A stretch of DNA of 64,000 nt from contig VDFB02000003.1 of NCBI GenBank assembly GCA_007258455.2, positions 44,901,875 to 44,965,874 on the forward strand. The letters are read 5' to 3'. A program made the translations under genes and the position numbers. Positions 22,930-34,991 of this stretch are shown piece after piece. Each line of letters begins with the position of its first letter. Position 1 is the stretch's first letter. Below the pieces are notes generated by a model, which made no database searches, was not told the origin of the DNA, and was given only the letters and a program-made list of their open reading frames with translations. The stretch is from Sequoia sempervirens. Lineage: Eukaryota; Streptophyta; Pinopsida; Cupressales; Cupressaceae.

Positions 22930-24156
22930 AAAAAATTAATTTCATGCAAACAGGAAGGTACCCAACCAACCTCCCCTCATTTAAAAGGAATTTTTATCGA
23001 CTGCAGAATAATGGCTATGTACTCTTGGAGGGAGTTCTTTTCAAGAGAAACTTCAATGGCATCTTGTTAAGATGTGTGACACAAGAGCAAGCAAAAAGGA
23101 TATTGGAGCAGTACCACAGTGGCCCAACTGGAGGACATTTTTTAGCAAAAACTACTGCAATCAAGATTATGTGTGTTGGTTATTTCTGGCCGACGTTATT
23201 TAAGGACTTGTATTCATTGGTGAGGTCTTGCAATGAGTGTCAATTTTTTGTTGGGTAAAGGAAAAATGTTGCCATGCCACTGAAACCAATTGTAGTGGAA
23301 GAGCCATTTGCTCAATGGGGTCTCAACCTCATTGGCATGATCAACCTGGTTTCATCAGCCAAACACAGATGGATCCTGACGGCAACTGACTATTTCACCA
23401 TTTGGACTGAAGCTGTACCTTTGAAAAATGCAACCGAGGCAGAAATTGTGAACTTCCTAGAAGAACTGGTAGCCAGGTTTGGCCCACCAAAGACAATTAT
23501 CTCAGATAATGCTAGAGCTTTTCTCGGCTCCAAAATCAGCCAATTTGCACTAAAATATGGAGTCTTCCTAAAGTCATCCTCCAAATACTATCCACAAGGA
23601 AATGGCCTTTCCGAATCTACAAACAAGAATCTTCTCCGGCTGATCAAGAGAATAGGTTCAGAACATCAAAGGGAGTGACATAAACACCTTCAGACAACAC
23701 TATGGGAAGATCGTATCATGCCCAATCAAATATTGAAAACATCTCCCTACGAGATAGTATACGAGGAGGCGTTGTTGCTAGTCTCTATGGAAATCCCTGC
23801 AATCCAGTTACTCAAGTCTCTTGAAATTGAGCAAAATGGAATGATGGAGGTGCAGTTGGAAGAGTTACTTGAGGTTCAGGAGAAACGAGAGCACGCTCTC
23901 GAGGAAATGACTAACCACCAATAGGTGGTAAAGAAATGGTTAGACAACTGACTAGGGTCTGCAATGTGGAGACTTGGTGCTCAAATTTAATGAGCACAGA
24001 GCGAAGCCCGGTCAACATGGCAAGTTTGATAGTCTCTGGGAAGGACCATTCAAAATCACACAGTGCAAGCAACACAACTTGTTCGAGTTGGAAACAACAG
24101 AGGGTGAGGCCTTGGGTATTCTAGTTAATGGAATACACCTCAAGAAATTCAATTAA
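22930..24156 (+). pseudogene. gypsy integrase
   Basis: Integrase inserts the cDNA into the genome. The N-terminal zinc finger has H-H-C-C at 23115, 23136, 23229 and 23238. The catalytic core keeps all three acidic residues: Asp (23388, TATDYF), Asp (23505, SDNARAF) and Glu (23613, GLSESTNK), with the classical 35-residue spacing between the last two. A C-terminal block WEGPFKI and a final VNGIHLKKFN (in a shifted frame at 23974-24156) match the GPY/F module. Stops at 23256 and 23676 and the frameshift near 23930 inactivate it. No chromodomain is seen, in agreement with the Tat/Athila assignment. Confidence 0.92.
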
Positions 24157-24462
24157 TTCGGCTTTTGCAGTAAGTGTGTAAATATGTATATATTTTCCCT
24201 GCTTTGTTAGTTTTGGGTCATTCTCAGTGCTTTCTTAAAATCAACAACCACATTGATGCATGGAAATGAGATAAAATGAAGAAAAGAACCAGACAATAGG
24301 AAATATATGTATTGTATTGATTATAGAGATATTTACATTTGTATACATATTGATGTAACGGGGCCCATAGCCATGTTCCAAAAAATACACATATTGTCAC
24401 TGACAAGTGTTACAGAGAATCTTTCAAATACAAAAAGGAAGAGAGATCTTCTGGACATCTCT

Positions 24463-25053
24463 TCAGGCATTCGAGGGTCCAGCAATGGCAGCAGGTGGTG
24501 CACGATGAGGAAACACCATCCTCTCAAAATTCTCATACCATTGTACCTCGCAAAGGGGTTCGATGTTGTGCATCCTCATCAGGAAATGGCAGGTGGCACA
24601 AACTTTGTGGTGATGTTCCTCATGAGTTTCAAGCTCAAATACATGCAGAAAGGGCATAGTCAGCACAAGTCCTCCTCCCTCAGTAATTCAGCACAGGTTG
24701 CGAACATATGGGATTCTGCGGCTGATCTCAGTAGCTCTCATGATGTTCTCCAACCCCCCCAGGTATCGTTTGGGAAATACCTACTTTGTCAGCCTCAGAA
24801 TATTCCTCTTAGAAATGCCAATGTCTAACAAATAAGCTACAAAGTGGGAAATGATACTGGTGTTCACTCTGTACTGGTCTTCGTATTCTATGTAGTCTCT
24901 GCCTAGAACCCACTTTATGGATTTCACATACAGAAGGTTATTCATGCTAGTAATGTGTTTCAGTCGCCTACACCTAATTTTTCCTAAGAAAGCAACTTGG
25001 CTCTTCTTGCACGTAAGCCTAATTGGTGTTTCCATGACTACTGCTACTCTCAC
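24463..25053 (-). pseudogene. Antisense frame downstream of pol (aORF 1), function unknown
   Basis: On the minus strand a frame of 196 codons runs from an ATG at 25053 to a stop at 24463, interrupted only by stops at codons 91 (TAG) and 122 (TGA). The protein starts MRVAVVMETPIRLTCKK, then YRVNTSIISHFVAYLLDIGISK, and ends with a Cys/His-rich block HEEHHHKVCATCHFLMRMHN, then QWYENFERMVFPHRAPP. It lies about 300 bases after the end of integrase and in the opposite direction. Tat-group elements of flowering plants (for example Grande and RIRE2) are known to carry antisense genes in this place, whose role is unclear. The CxxC and His cluster might bind metal, but that is a guess. The long frame with only two clean stops argues that it once encoded a protein. 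Confidence 0.65.
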
Positions 25054-25374
25054 TAAGTAATGAAGCTACCAACTATATCCTAGGGCCAGTTGCTAAGAAA
25101 TGCTAAGTGCAAATATGGATTTCCAAAATGCCAAGGGGTCTTTTTTATAGATGGGGAGAGGCTTCCCTAATTGAGCTAGGTATGTTTCTGTCAGAGGCAA
25201 ATGGTATGAAAGAGCCTTGACAAGCTATGTTGCGGCATGCGAAATAATGAAGATAATCAAATGCAGTTTCAATTTGTTTGAATTAAGCCTTTTTAAAGGG
25301 TAGAGAAGGAGCCAACTATCACCATAAGGAATGTTTATGTCCTAGTTAAATCAAAGTAAATCTATTAAGGTGAA
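25054..25374. other. Non-coding DNA between aORF 1 and LINE
   Basis: Should contain the 3' untranslated part of the gypsy element. A purine run AAAGGGTAGAGAAGGAG at about 25294-25310 could be its polypurine tract, but no LTR start follows. Confidence 0.3.
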
Positions 25375-26525
25375 GTCGTTGGTTGATGTGGAAGAAGATA
25401 ACACATTGGACTCATCGGTGGTTGTCTACTGCTGCTAGAGTTACCCTCCTTCAGTCTATTATCCAGGCCCTTCCCATCTACAGGTGTTTTGTCCAATCAC
25501 CCCTATGTATTTCCTTCAGGAATTTGATGCTCTCTCTCAGCAATTCCTTTGGAGTGGTAACTTGATGACTTCTAAGTGGAGCCTTGTTAAATGGGATTCT
25601 GTGTGTAGACCAAAGTAGGAGGGTGGTCTCGGTTTATGCTCTTCTATTTTGAATGGGCAAGTTCTTGCGGCGAAGCTTTACTGGCGCTGGTGTACTAATC
25701 AACACCAGTTGTGGGCCCGTGTTCTTAACTATAAGTATCTTCGTGGTGTTGCTTCTTATGAGGTTCCTCGCTATCCTCTGGAGGGGAGTGGTTCTATGAT
25801 TTGGTCTACTCTGAAAGTGGGAGCTCAGTTGATTAAGCGAGCACTTTTTTGGATCTGTCACTCGGGATCACAGGCTCTATTTTGGTGGGATTCTTGGGAT
25901 GGTCACCCACCTATTCTTTCTGCTTTTCCTCATCTTCAATCCCTTTGTGATGTTTTTACTGCTGCTAGTTGGGACACCGTAGAGCATTACAAGATTGCTG
26001 AGCATTGTGGCTCTGTTGTCTCTTTTCGCTGGAAGCACCCTTCTGAGTGGCCTCTTGGGGGCTCTGAGGGGGATAGGCGGGAGCTTGCTCAACTTTTGGC
26101 TTCCCGGGCTTGTAATTCGTTGAGGGGACCTGATATTTTAGCTTGGGATGGCTCTGATAAGTCTGGGAAGTACTCTGTGTCTTCTGGCTATAAGCATTGG
26201 GTCGACAGTTGTTTGGGGCTATTGAGGTCCCTTGGTGGAAGTATGTTTGGTATAAGTTGTCCTGGCCCAAGTGCAATTTCTTCATGTGGTTGGTGGCTCA
26301 AAACCGGTGTCTTACTTGGGATAATTTATGCAAGCGGGGTTTCCAGGGTCCCTCTTGTTGTGTGTTGTGTCGTGAGGCTGAGGAGTGTGCTTCTCATCTC
26401 TTCTTCCAATGTTCCTATGCTCGGGAGATTTGGCATCGTTGGTGGCGGGTGTGGAATGTGCCTGTACGCATGTTTCCTCTTTGGTTGAGTTTGTGGATCG
26501 GGGGAGTAGGGCCCCGTTTCTACTT
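25375..26525 (+). mobile_element. LINE (non-LTR retrotransposon) ORF2 3' fragment
   Basis: This is the C-terminal part of a plant L1-type ORF2 after the RT core. It opens with HWTHRWLSTAARVTLLQSII and ALPIYRC, the block that follows the RT domain. LNGQVLAAKLYWRWC, LFWWDSWDG and the RNase/zf-RVT region follow, with a zinc-binding motif CCVLCREAEECASHLFFQC (C-x2-C, H, C) at about 26356-26412 and YAREIWHRWW. Three frames are used (25383, 25649, 26197), so there are two frameshifts. The 5' part (endonuclease and RT core) is absent, as in truncated insertions. The 3' end is cut at the right arm of the inverted repeat, so no poly(A) tail is visible. Confidence 0.9.
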
Positions 26526-29500
26526 CCTAAACCCATTATATATATTATCAATTAAGGGTTAAATATGGTAAGAGTTAGAATTGGGGATATGATAGTATAA
26601 CGTGAATTTCTTGTTTCAATTTATATGATCATAGGATTAGGGATATGATAGATATTATAACATATATTGCTTGTTTCAATTTATATGAAGCATTCACTAT
26701 TAATAACATAAACTCAACTATATTCATTTATTACAAAAGATAGGCTATGTTTAGGTAGTTGTCCATTGTAGGGAAACAACAAAGATGAACATATTAGTAT
26801 TGTAAAAACTATATCAATTACTCACATAACATAATAGTATTCAACATGAGTGTAATGCCTCGCCACACAATCCCAAAGGAAACTAATACATCTCACATTT
26901 ATGGCACATTTTTTTTTTTAAAGTAACTAATATGCAACATACTGTTAACATGCAACACTTGAAATGAAACTATACATGTACAACATTTGACAAAGTCCCT
27001 TGGGGTTACATGACTGCATTACATTATGAATCAACATCTATTACATTACATGAAAGATAAGCATCTACCAACAATTAGAAGATAATAACATGAAGATACA
27101 TCACTCAAGGATTACATCAATTCATTACAGCTTCCCATCATGAATGGGGAAAGTACAATTTCATGGAATAATACAAATCATATGAGTATAAATCATCAAA
27201 ATTGGATCCAACATTGGTATAGCTCTGGAGTCACAACAACTGGTACAACTCTGCACAACTCAATCCTCAGCTGGGGACCCAATGGGGTGCATAGCACGCT
27301 CCACCTGACCACATGGGCCCTAAGGCCCACCCCCTATGCTAGGAGATGACAAGGAGGACCTCAACAAAAACCATCAAGTGAAGCAAGGATTACAAGAGTT
27401 CACAACAAGAGCAACAATAACATAAGGTAACCTCCAACACGAGAAATAACCAACACAAGATAACATAACAAAACATCAACAAACACATCAAAACATTTGT
27501 TTCCAGAGGCTCAAGAACAACAAGAGGGAAACAACAACATACAAGGTTGTTAAAGGGTGGAGTGTCATTGCATAGGTAGTCACGGGTTACCTTGGTGTAA
27601 CCTTCCTAGGCTACTAGCCCCCATCTTGGGTTTCCCTGGTAACCTCTACGGCCGCCAGACCCCCATGCTCGCTATGCGGGATCAACATAATTTAAAAAAT
27701 TACTATGCAGAGGCAACATAGTTGATCTTGCCATTCCAAGCCATCTCACTCATCCCAAGCCTAAATGAGCACTTGGGCCCATGAGTGAGGCTACATTATC
27801 TAAATTAATGTGTGAATCTACCCAAACCCCCTAATTAATTAATTAAGTTATCACTTGATTAAAACCACAATGGGTTATCTTAGACCATCCACTTTGGGTG
27901 CCGGCCCCCACTGAGAGCCACTCCCCCAACTAACAATAAAATCCCATAAACACAAACGGGGCAAGCCAACTTGCACAAACTAGAAAAACCATATAAATAT
28001 GCACATAAAACGAGGCAAGCGAAAACTCACACAAGATCTCCATTAAAACCATTTCCATTGTGCAAGGCTCAAACCCACATAAATGCAATCCAAGTGTAAA
28101 GGTCAACCATCATCAAATAACAAAATCATGAGACCACCCACATAGGTGAAACAACATAAAACTCAAATAAATACTTTAGGCTTGATATGGGTTATCCAAG
28201 GCGGATCCTCCTAGGTCACCGGCCCCCATACCAAAACTTGCAAGTAAAAACCATACTTCCCTCTATCCTCTGGAAGACTAAAAAATTATCAAAACAAGGG
28301 TTTCCCCATCAAAGTGGCAATAACAACACAATCTCAAAAAAGGATCCATTGAATGCTTTAGTCTCACAAAGGCCAAACCAAACATTTGTACTATGGCTTA
28401 CAGAATGGTCTAATGATAACAATTAAAATCTATAACATCACATTAGCATCAAATCCAAGGAATGAAGTGTGGAATTATTCAATGCGTAAAGTTCCCGTCA
28501 AAGATTCGCTTATCTGACGTTAACTACAATACAATGGCAGTAATAAGTGATTGATTTAGCTTATTTATAGTCAATTTAGGATAGCATTCACAGGAGGTGG
28601 TTTGATCAGCAGTTTGATTAATCTTATGTCAAACATGAAATTTTGCCAGTGCTGAGGGTAAGAAGGATGCAGGGCATAACTTTCTGCTTCAGAATATGCT
28701 AAGTAAACAATGATTAAGAAGGTAGGGAAAATGGAGTGAATTCAACTAAAGGAAACAACTTTAGAATCATATAAATATTTATTAGACTCAGAACAGATAA
28801 TGATGCTCAATATATTGCAAATACACGGGTTGGTGCACAACAAGATGCAAGAAGGAGGCTCAAGAACTTCCAAGCAAAAGCAACAGTAAGACTAAATGGA
28901 CAAGGCACATTCTATACTCAAGAAAAGAAGACTAGACCATTAAAAGAGAAAAAAATGTGTGTATCCCATGCAAGGCGCAAGGTCAAAAGGATATTAAGCT
29001 ACTGATAAATAATAGATAAACGCCTCTAAGGAAAGATTGAAATCAAGATTTGACAAGCCCAAAACGTACCAACTAAAATGAATACTCCAAAAAATAACAA
29101 CATCAAATGAGCGACAGCTGATAATTGATTCAGAATCCGTAGACTCTAAAGAGGGACAAACAACAAGCTATAACTAGTTTTGCAGCTAAGGAGGAATGAT
29201 GGGGGCACTAGAAAGAGCATGTTGTTGGAAACCAAAAGAGGACAAATTGCTCGATTCAACATCCAAAATGTAGGTTTAATGGCTATTTTGTGTTAGTTGA
29301 AAAGATTTCAACTTGTTCGAGGTAGTATGATTGTGATTAAAATTCAAGGGAACTCATGCATTCTATCAATTTTGGCAAGGATTTCAAGTATTTACAAATT
29401 CAAAACATTCAGAGAGGATAAGGGATTAAAAAAATCTAAAAGAGTTATGTGAACTAGATATGCAGACTATATTCCATATTTCCTCAAGGAAAGGCAGATT

Positions 29501-30128
29501 CTTTCAACATCCCATGTAAATGATATGCATTAAGTGATTTGAAATTAAGAAGCGATAAGATGAAACTCTTCATAAGAGAAAACACTTAGATAATATCACA
29601 GAACCAATGCCATCATTTAACAATGATCTATCTTTTACACATCCTCGTGAAACTCACTGAAGGGCATGAATGGTGACTTACCTCAAGCTTCTATAAAGGT
29701 ATTCCTCTAACCCACAATGTAGCTTCTTTCTTCCTTCCTTCCTCGCTCTCCTGCAAACAGTGGGGAGACCCTCCCCACATAGGGAATTTGATGCCCTACC
29801 TTCAAAGTTCATCGTTAGGACTTTCATAAGCATGTATCCTCTTCTCTCTATCTCCATACTACCCGCTTTGTGGCTCCTGCACCGTGCATGTGTTTGCCAT
29901 GAGTTAGTGCATCTGACAACCACTATCTAACCTCCCCCAAATTGCTAGCTATTTAGAGCTATATTGTATCCAGTAACCATCTTTTTGTCACTAGTGATGG
30001 CCTTAAAGGGTAGGCTCTGGCCGTATGAGTAGCTGTTACTCTTCCAATTTGACCTCAATTGCGAGACATGGGTTGCCAAGAAGTAATGGATCCCTTCATG
30101 GAAACTAATTTCAGATTCCAAATATAGA

Positions 30129-30155
30129 CTAGCACTTGCACCAGGGGGGTGCAAG
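30129..30155 (-). mobile_element. Helitron 3' terminus (hairpin + CTAG), right arm
   Basis: Read on the minus strand: CTTGCACC, a 5-base loop, GGTGCAAG, TG, CTAG, then T. The 8-bp stem is perfect (30135-30142 with 30148-30155). CTAG is at 30129-30132. Confidence 0.87.
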
Positions 30156-30736
30156 GGTTACGCCGATAGGAAAATATATAGAAGCAAAAATTTAAAGGAA
30201 TGTATTGTTAAATATATACATTCTTGTTTCCATTTTTTACAAAATTTTTGTAATACATATTTGGAGAGTTTCAAAATTGAATGAAAGATTTACAAGATGT
30301 CTCTATTACATATTTTTAGATTGAAAATTGAATGATAGATTTGTTGTTATTTCACCTTGTGTTGAATCTGTGTTTGAGGATTCCTTGTGCTAGTACAAAA
30401 TGTAGTTGGTACTTTCTTTCTTTTTTCCTATTTTTTTTCCCTACATACTCAAAGAAAAAGTTAGCAGACCCACATTGGAAATGCTAAGCTAGTAATATAT
30501 AAACAATAAAAGTTGCATTAAAAGTGAAAGTAGTTTTTGGTTAGAAAATGATTTATTGGTAGTATGATTGATGTAGTTGAGGTAGAACTATGCAAATTGA
30601 CAACAAAAACCTGCATTTTATGAAGCTGTGTGTTAGTATAGAAAAAGTAATTTATATTGTATGGAGATGGTAAGTAAAATAGAACAAAAAAGTATATGCA
30701 GATAAGGGTAAAATTCCATATGTGTACCTGCAGTCA

Positions 30737-32203
30737 TCATAATGAGAGATGTTGTAGTTGTACTTCTTCCTTTTTCCTAATAATTGTATATGGATTATTT
30801 TTCATTCTTGAATATTGATCAAAGGAAAATGGTGGATCTATCCTAAAGCCATCTATTTATTTCACTCTAGATATAGTTGTAAAAGTTAAGCCTTGTATTT
30901 CTTTTTTACCTATATCAATTGTAGCTTTGTTGAGTGTTATACCTTAGGATTTGTGTATGGTAATTTCCCATGCCATGCATAGTGGTAATTGTCTACATGT
31001 ACCTAGAGATATAGGAGTTATTGGTATAGTTGTTGGGGCATTTACGTTCCAAGGTGGGCCATTGTAAGTATCAAATTTTACTACTATATACAATGGTGAA
31101 TCTGGTGGTTTAGAGCTATTTGTGTAGACAATATCTAAGACCTCTCCAAGAGAACCATTGACAAGGCCCCTTTGAATCCATAGGTTTTTAGTTAACATGA
31201 TACATTGGCCTCTATAAAGTAAGAGTTCTTGGGGAAGATGGTCAGTGTCATTATCGATGCTTGATTTTGTGTATGTTTTTATTGCAACACTAAGTGCAAT
31301 AGGAACATTTAACAGTTGAAGCAATTTTTAATTGTGGGTTCCAACTAAATCATTTGTAGGAAATAGGTGCATTGATTTGTCAAAATATTCTTTATCATTG
31401 TTTGATAGTAATGTGTTTGTGCAATTCATTAGTAGTTCCCAATCTTGTTTAGTTGGTTTTGCATTACAAATGTTTTGTAGAGTTCGCTGAAAGTCAATTT
31501 GTGTTTGAGTGTCCCCTTGTTGACGAAAAATTAGTTCTAATGTAAAAATTATAGTGAATTGTTCCCACAAGTATTTTGCATTTGTATGTGAGGTGTAGAT
31601 AGGTTTTCCCATAATAGGGGGCAATTGTGCCAAGTCACCTACAAGAATGATAGATGTTTCATCGACACAAGTGTTGATGGTGGGGGAAAGCTTCATGTAG
31701 CCTAGTGTTTATTTTCAAGTGTAATTTTGGGCCTATGAAGCTCATCTCATCAATAAGGAGATATTTTATGTCTCTCATGTTTTTTTGAAAAATTGTAAGC
31801 GACTGGCCCTTCAATGGTTGCATCTTTTATTGGAATATTTAGGGTTGAATGTACAGTCGATGCATGTACATGTTGAAAGTTTTGATTCCTATAGGAGCAA
31901 TAACAAGGTGTGGGCTATATTCTTTTGATACTAAATTGTAAAGTGAATATCTAATGTAATGAATTAGAGAGGATTTTCATGTACGTGATGTTCCTTGTAT
32001 GATCATGTGTAAGGGTTTATCAAATGATCTATCATTGTAATGTTCTAGAACAATGGTAAGAGCTAATCGTTGTTTGGGAGAGAGTGGATATGGGAGCTCG
32101 ATAAATTCAAATGTTGTTTGGCCACTTGTTGGGATATCTTGTTTGTGCTTATGAAATGTTTTGCGTCATCATGTAAATTTTGAGGTATTGAAAAGAAATG
32201 CAT
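30737..32203 (-). pseudogene. PIF1-like helicase pseudogene, right copy
   Basis: Same helicase relic as at 2608-4059, in the opposite orientation. The frame blocks 31328-31696 (GDLAQLPP motif) and 30944-31324 (ending AWEITIHKS) are again separated by the same stop, and the stop after HKS is shared too. Differences from the left copy are few: for example TIIF for TIIV, QI for KF, ICN for IRN, and NVN for NGN. The left copy's terminal TAG is a TAC here, so the frame runs a few codons further to 30737. The shared lesions show that the gene was already dead before the two copies separated. Confidence 0.88.
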
Positions 32204-34825
32204 TTGTACAAAAAAATAATTTGTATAATCTAAATTAAGCAAATTAAATGAGAATATAACCTAAATGAGAATATAACCTAAATAGTAATAAAAGTGAGGA
32301 TTAAAATATTAATTAAACTAAAGCAACACAGATAATCATATTCATCAAAGAAAAATTAAAATATAACGCTGATGAAGCAAAATTCAGCAAATTATTTATT
32401 AAAATAATGAATAACAACTTTTCTACAATTTAATTTAAAATTACATGAAAAAGTAATAAAAAAAATACATTAACTAATAATTAAGTTTATGTATCCATCA
32501 ATACTAAAATACAACATGAAACAGTTTGTGTACAGTTTTAATTTAATTTAATTTCAAAATGACAAAGGTAAAACTTAAATTTGAAAAATATTTCAAAGTC
32601 TTTCACTTCGGCTAATTCAATGTTAAATTTGGTTGTCTACAAGGGAGATTCACTTTATAACTTTTTTAATTGTCTAACTATTTCATAATTTTTGTTCTCA
32701 GTTCAAAAGAAATTACTAACCCTAACTTATTTTTCACACAAATTTGTGTCACTAAACAGAGACCTACATTTGAATGTCACAAAACTTCTTCACATACATG
32801 AAATAACATGGCATGACAAATGAGGAATCTATATATTATTTAACTTATCTAAAATTAAAGCTAAAAAACAACTTTTCCATTATTATTCAGAATTAGACTT
32901 GACCAATCATAAATAATCGTGTTAATCATTTATTGGCGTGAATAATATATTAAAAAGATTTCCTTATATTTTGACAAACATGTTGGGGAGGCAATGGTTG
33001 GTCATTAGGGTCATTATTTTGCAACCAAGCTTATGCTTACTAAGCCTTAAGGAAAAAAAGCCTAAGCAAAAGAATTGAGAAGGGTGCTCAAAAGTAAAGA
33101 GAATCTCTGAAGTAGTGGATCATTGGGATTGTAACAATGTTCCTTTCCAAAATCCTTGGTGACAAATCCTTAAGTTTCTTGTATTCATTCATCAAAAATA
33201 AAAGTTGGTGAGTTTGTGATGTCATAGTAACATAACTATATTTGTTCTAATGGAGGCTTTTAATCTCTCACAGTCATCAAAGCTTTGTCCACTCTCACTT
33301 ATTGTTCTCATTAAAATAAATCATTAAATATTGTCTTCGCTGTACTGTCCTAATTGCTCCCCTCCTTTTCCTTTTGCCTAAAATTGCGGTTGTTCTATCG
33401 AATCAGACGAACAGTAGGGTGACCCCATTCTGGATCACCTTTTGCATCATTGGATTCAAACGACAGTGGGAGATTTTTAAGTAAATCCTAGTCCTAATTA
33501 TTCAAACTTTGAATTTTTCGTTTTAAGAAAAGTAATTGGAAAAATACGTGATTGTCATAGGTAAATAGCAAAGTTAAAATTACTTTTGTTTGTTTTACTT
33601 TTGTGATTTTTATTTGTTGGAGTGACAAACTCTGGCAGCAAAAGTGGAAGTGGTAATATTGTGGCATGTAAATATCAAAGTTAAAATAGCAAACAGCTAG
33701 GGGGGTGTGGGAGGAGACTCGCTATCCACAAAAGCTCCTAGAAACGTGTCAAACATTTCAATTCTCTATTTTCACATTGACAAAGAATTTACATAAACAA
33801 ATACCTCAAAGTGGAAGGAGAATTCCAAGCAGGCCAAAGATTCGTGTAACGCAAGGCTGGAATCCTTTGGTATTGCATAAACAACCCAGAAATCAAGTGA
33901 AGCACCTGATTCGAAAGATATTAAAAAGTTTAAATTTTGCTAGACTGGCCCATTCCAAATAACAATTACTCCTCTACTAAAGCCAATATTTCATACCAGC
34001 GTGCTAAAAACACAACCTCTGAAGGTAAAGGGTGGGGATATTGATAGAAGTGCTTTAGTAACTAAATTGAGTAAGCTTTGAAAGTAAAATGTTAACAGAT
34101 TTCAATTATATTAGACATCACTAATTTATCTAGATACCCTGCTACAAACAGGATATTGTATAGTGGATAGAATTGTAGAAGGGCATTAAAACACAAAATA
34201 CCCACTTTAAAAATGAATGCCTTACATTAATTATGGATTGTGTAGTTAGATTCAACTTTGGGCAGAGCATCGTTTAGCTGGAAAAGGTAGAAATTATGCA
34301 TTTGTGTTCCAAACAATTTTGTTTTTTAATTTAGATTCTATTCTAATAATTTGTGTCCACAGCTCTAGAAATACAGGAGTGAAAGGAGAAAATAGTGAAA
34401 GTTTAGATGGAAACCAGTAAAATAGTAAAAATGTGCAGATATAATGTAAACTATCATACCCTTTTTTTCTGGATTGTCATATAAATTCTCTGCCAGTTGT
34501 TCTTCTGTAATCCTTGTCACTAACAAACACTGTGCAGTGTGTTAACTCTTTGCAATGTGTAATTCTTCGTAAATGTAGCAGGCTCTTGGTAATTTTTTTG
34601 CTACAATATGTAGTCTTTTTGTACAACAGTTAAGGTGGTGAAAGTGGAAGCGGTGCTGAATGAAAGGACTGGCAGCAAAAACTAAATCTTCCAAGAAATC
34701 CTTCTATGCATTTATTCGAAAGAAATATCTATGCATTTATTCAAAAAAAAAATCTATGCACTTCATTCCATCGACTTTTGAGTTGGTATTAAATGTAGTG
34801 ATAAAATATTATTGCTTTGCAGTTC

Positions 34826-34991
34826 TGCCAATCCCATCAAATTGATTGTGGAGGACTCTCAACTGCATACAACTAGGTAAATTGATTTCACTGGAGCATG
34901 AGACACGTTGGAAATCCCATCGAATTGTTTTTGGAGGACTATCGACTGCAAACAACCTGGTAAATTGGTTTGATGGGAGCGTGAGACAGGT
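34826..34991 (+). repeat. 83-base tandem duplication
   Basis: Unit 1 (34826-34908) and unit 2 (34909-34991) share AATCCCATC, GGAGGACT, TCGACTGCA-like, GGTAAATTG and GAGACA blocks. It begins about 50 bases outside the right arm. Confidence 0.85.

Larger units (their letters stand above)
18256..24156 (+). mobile_element. Tat/Athila-like Ty3/gypsy retrotransposon coding region, inactive
   Basis: Gag, protease, an RNase H-like domain, reverse transcriptase, a second RNase H and integrase follow each other on the plus strand. From 18939 to about 23924 all segments lie in a single frame broken by roughly 20 stops but almost no indels. Frame changes are seen only near 18860-18939 (within gag) and near 23930-23974 (integrase tail). 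Many stops are one C-to-T or G-to-A step from the expected residue. The YLDD box, the domain set and the downstream antisense frame suit the Tat group. The LTRs were not found. Confidence 0.9.
26526..34772 (-). repeat. Right arm of the ~8.3 kb inverted repeat
   Basis: Reverse complement of 1-8315. Small differences include short indels, a few substitutions in the helicase, and a perfect instead of wobble Helitron stem. The outer edge (34772) pairs with base 1 of the window, and the next right-hand bases start GACTTTTGAG. The inner edge abuts the broken LINE. Non-coding stretches 26526-30128 and 32204-34772 hold no supported gene. Confidence 0.93.

Noticed and set aside
22349..22969. Minus-strand frames over the gypsy RT and RNase H
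   Set aside because: They mirror well-supported plus-strand coding sequence and have no features of their own.
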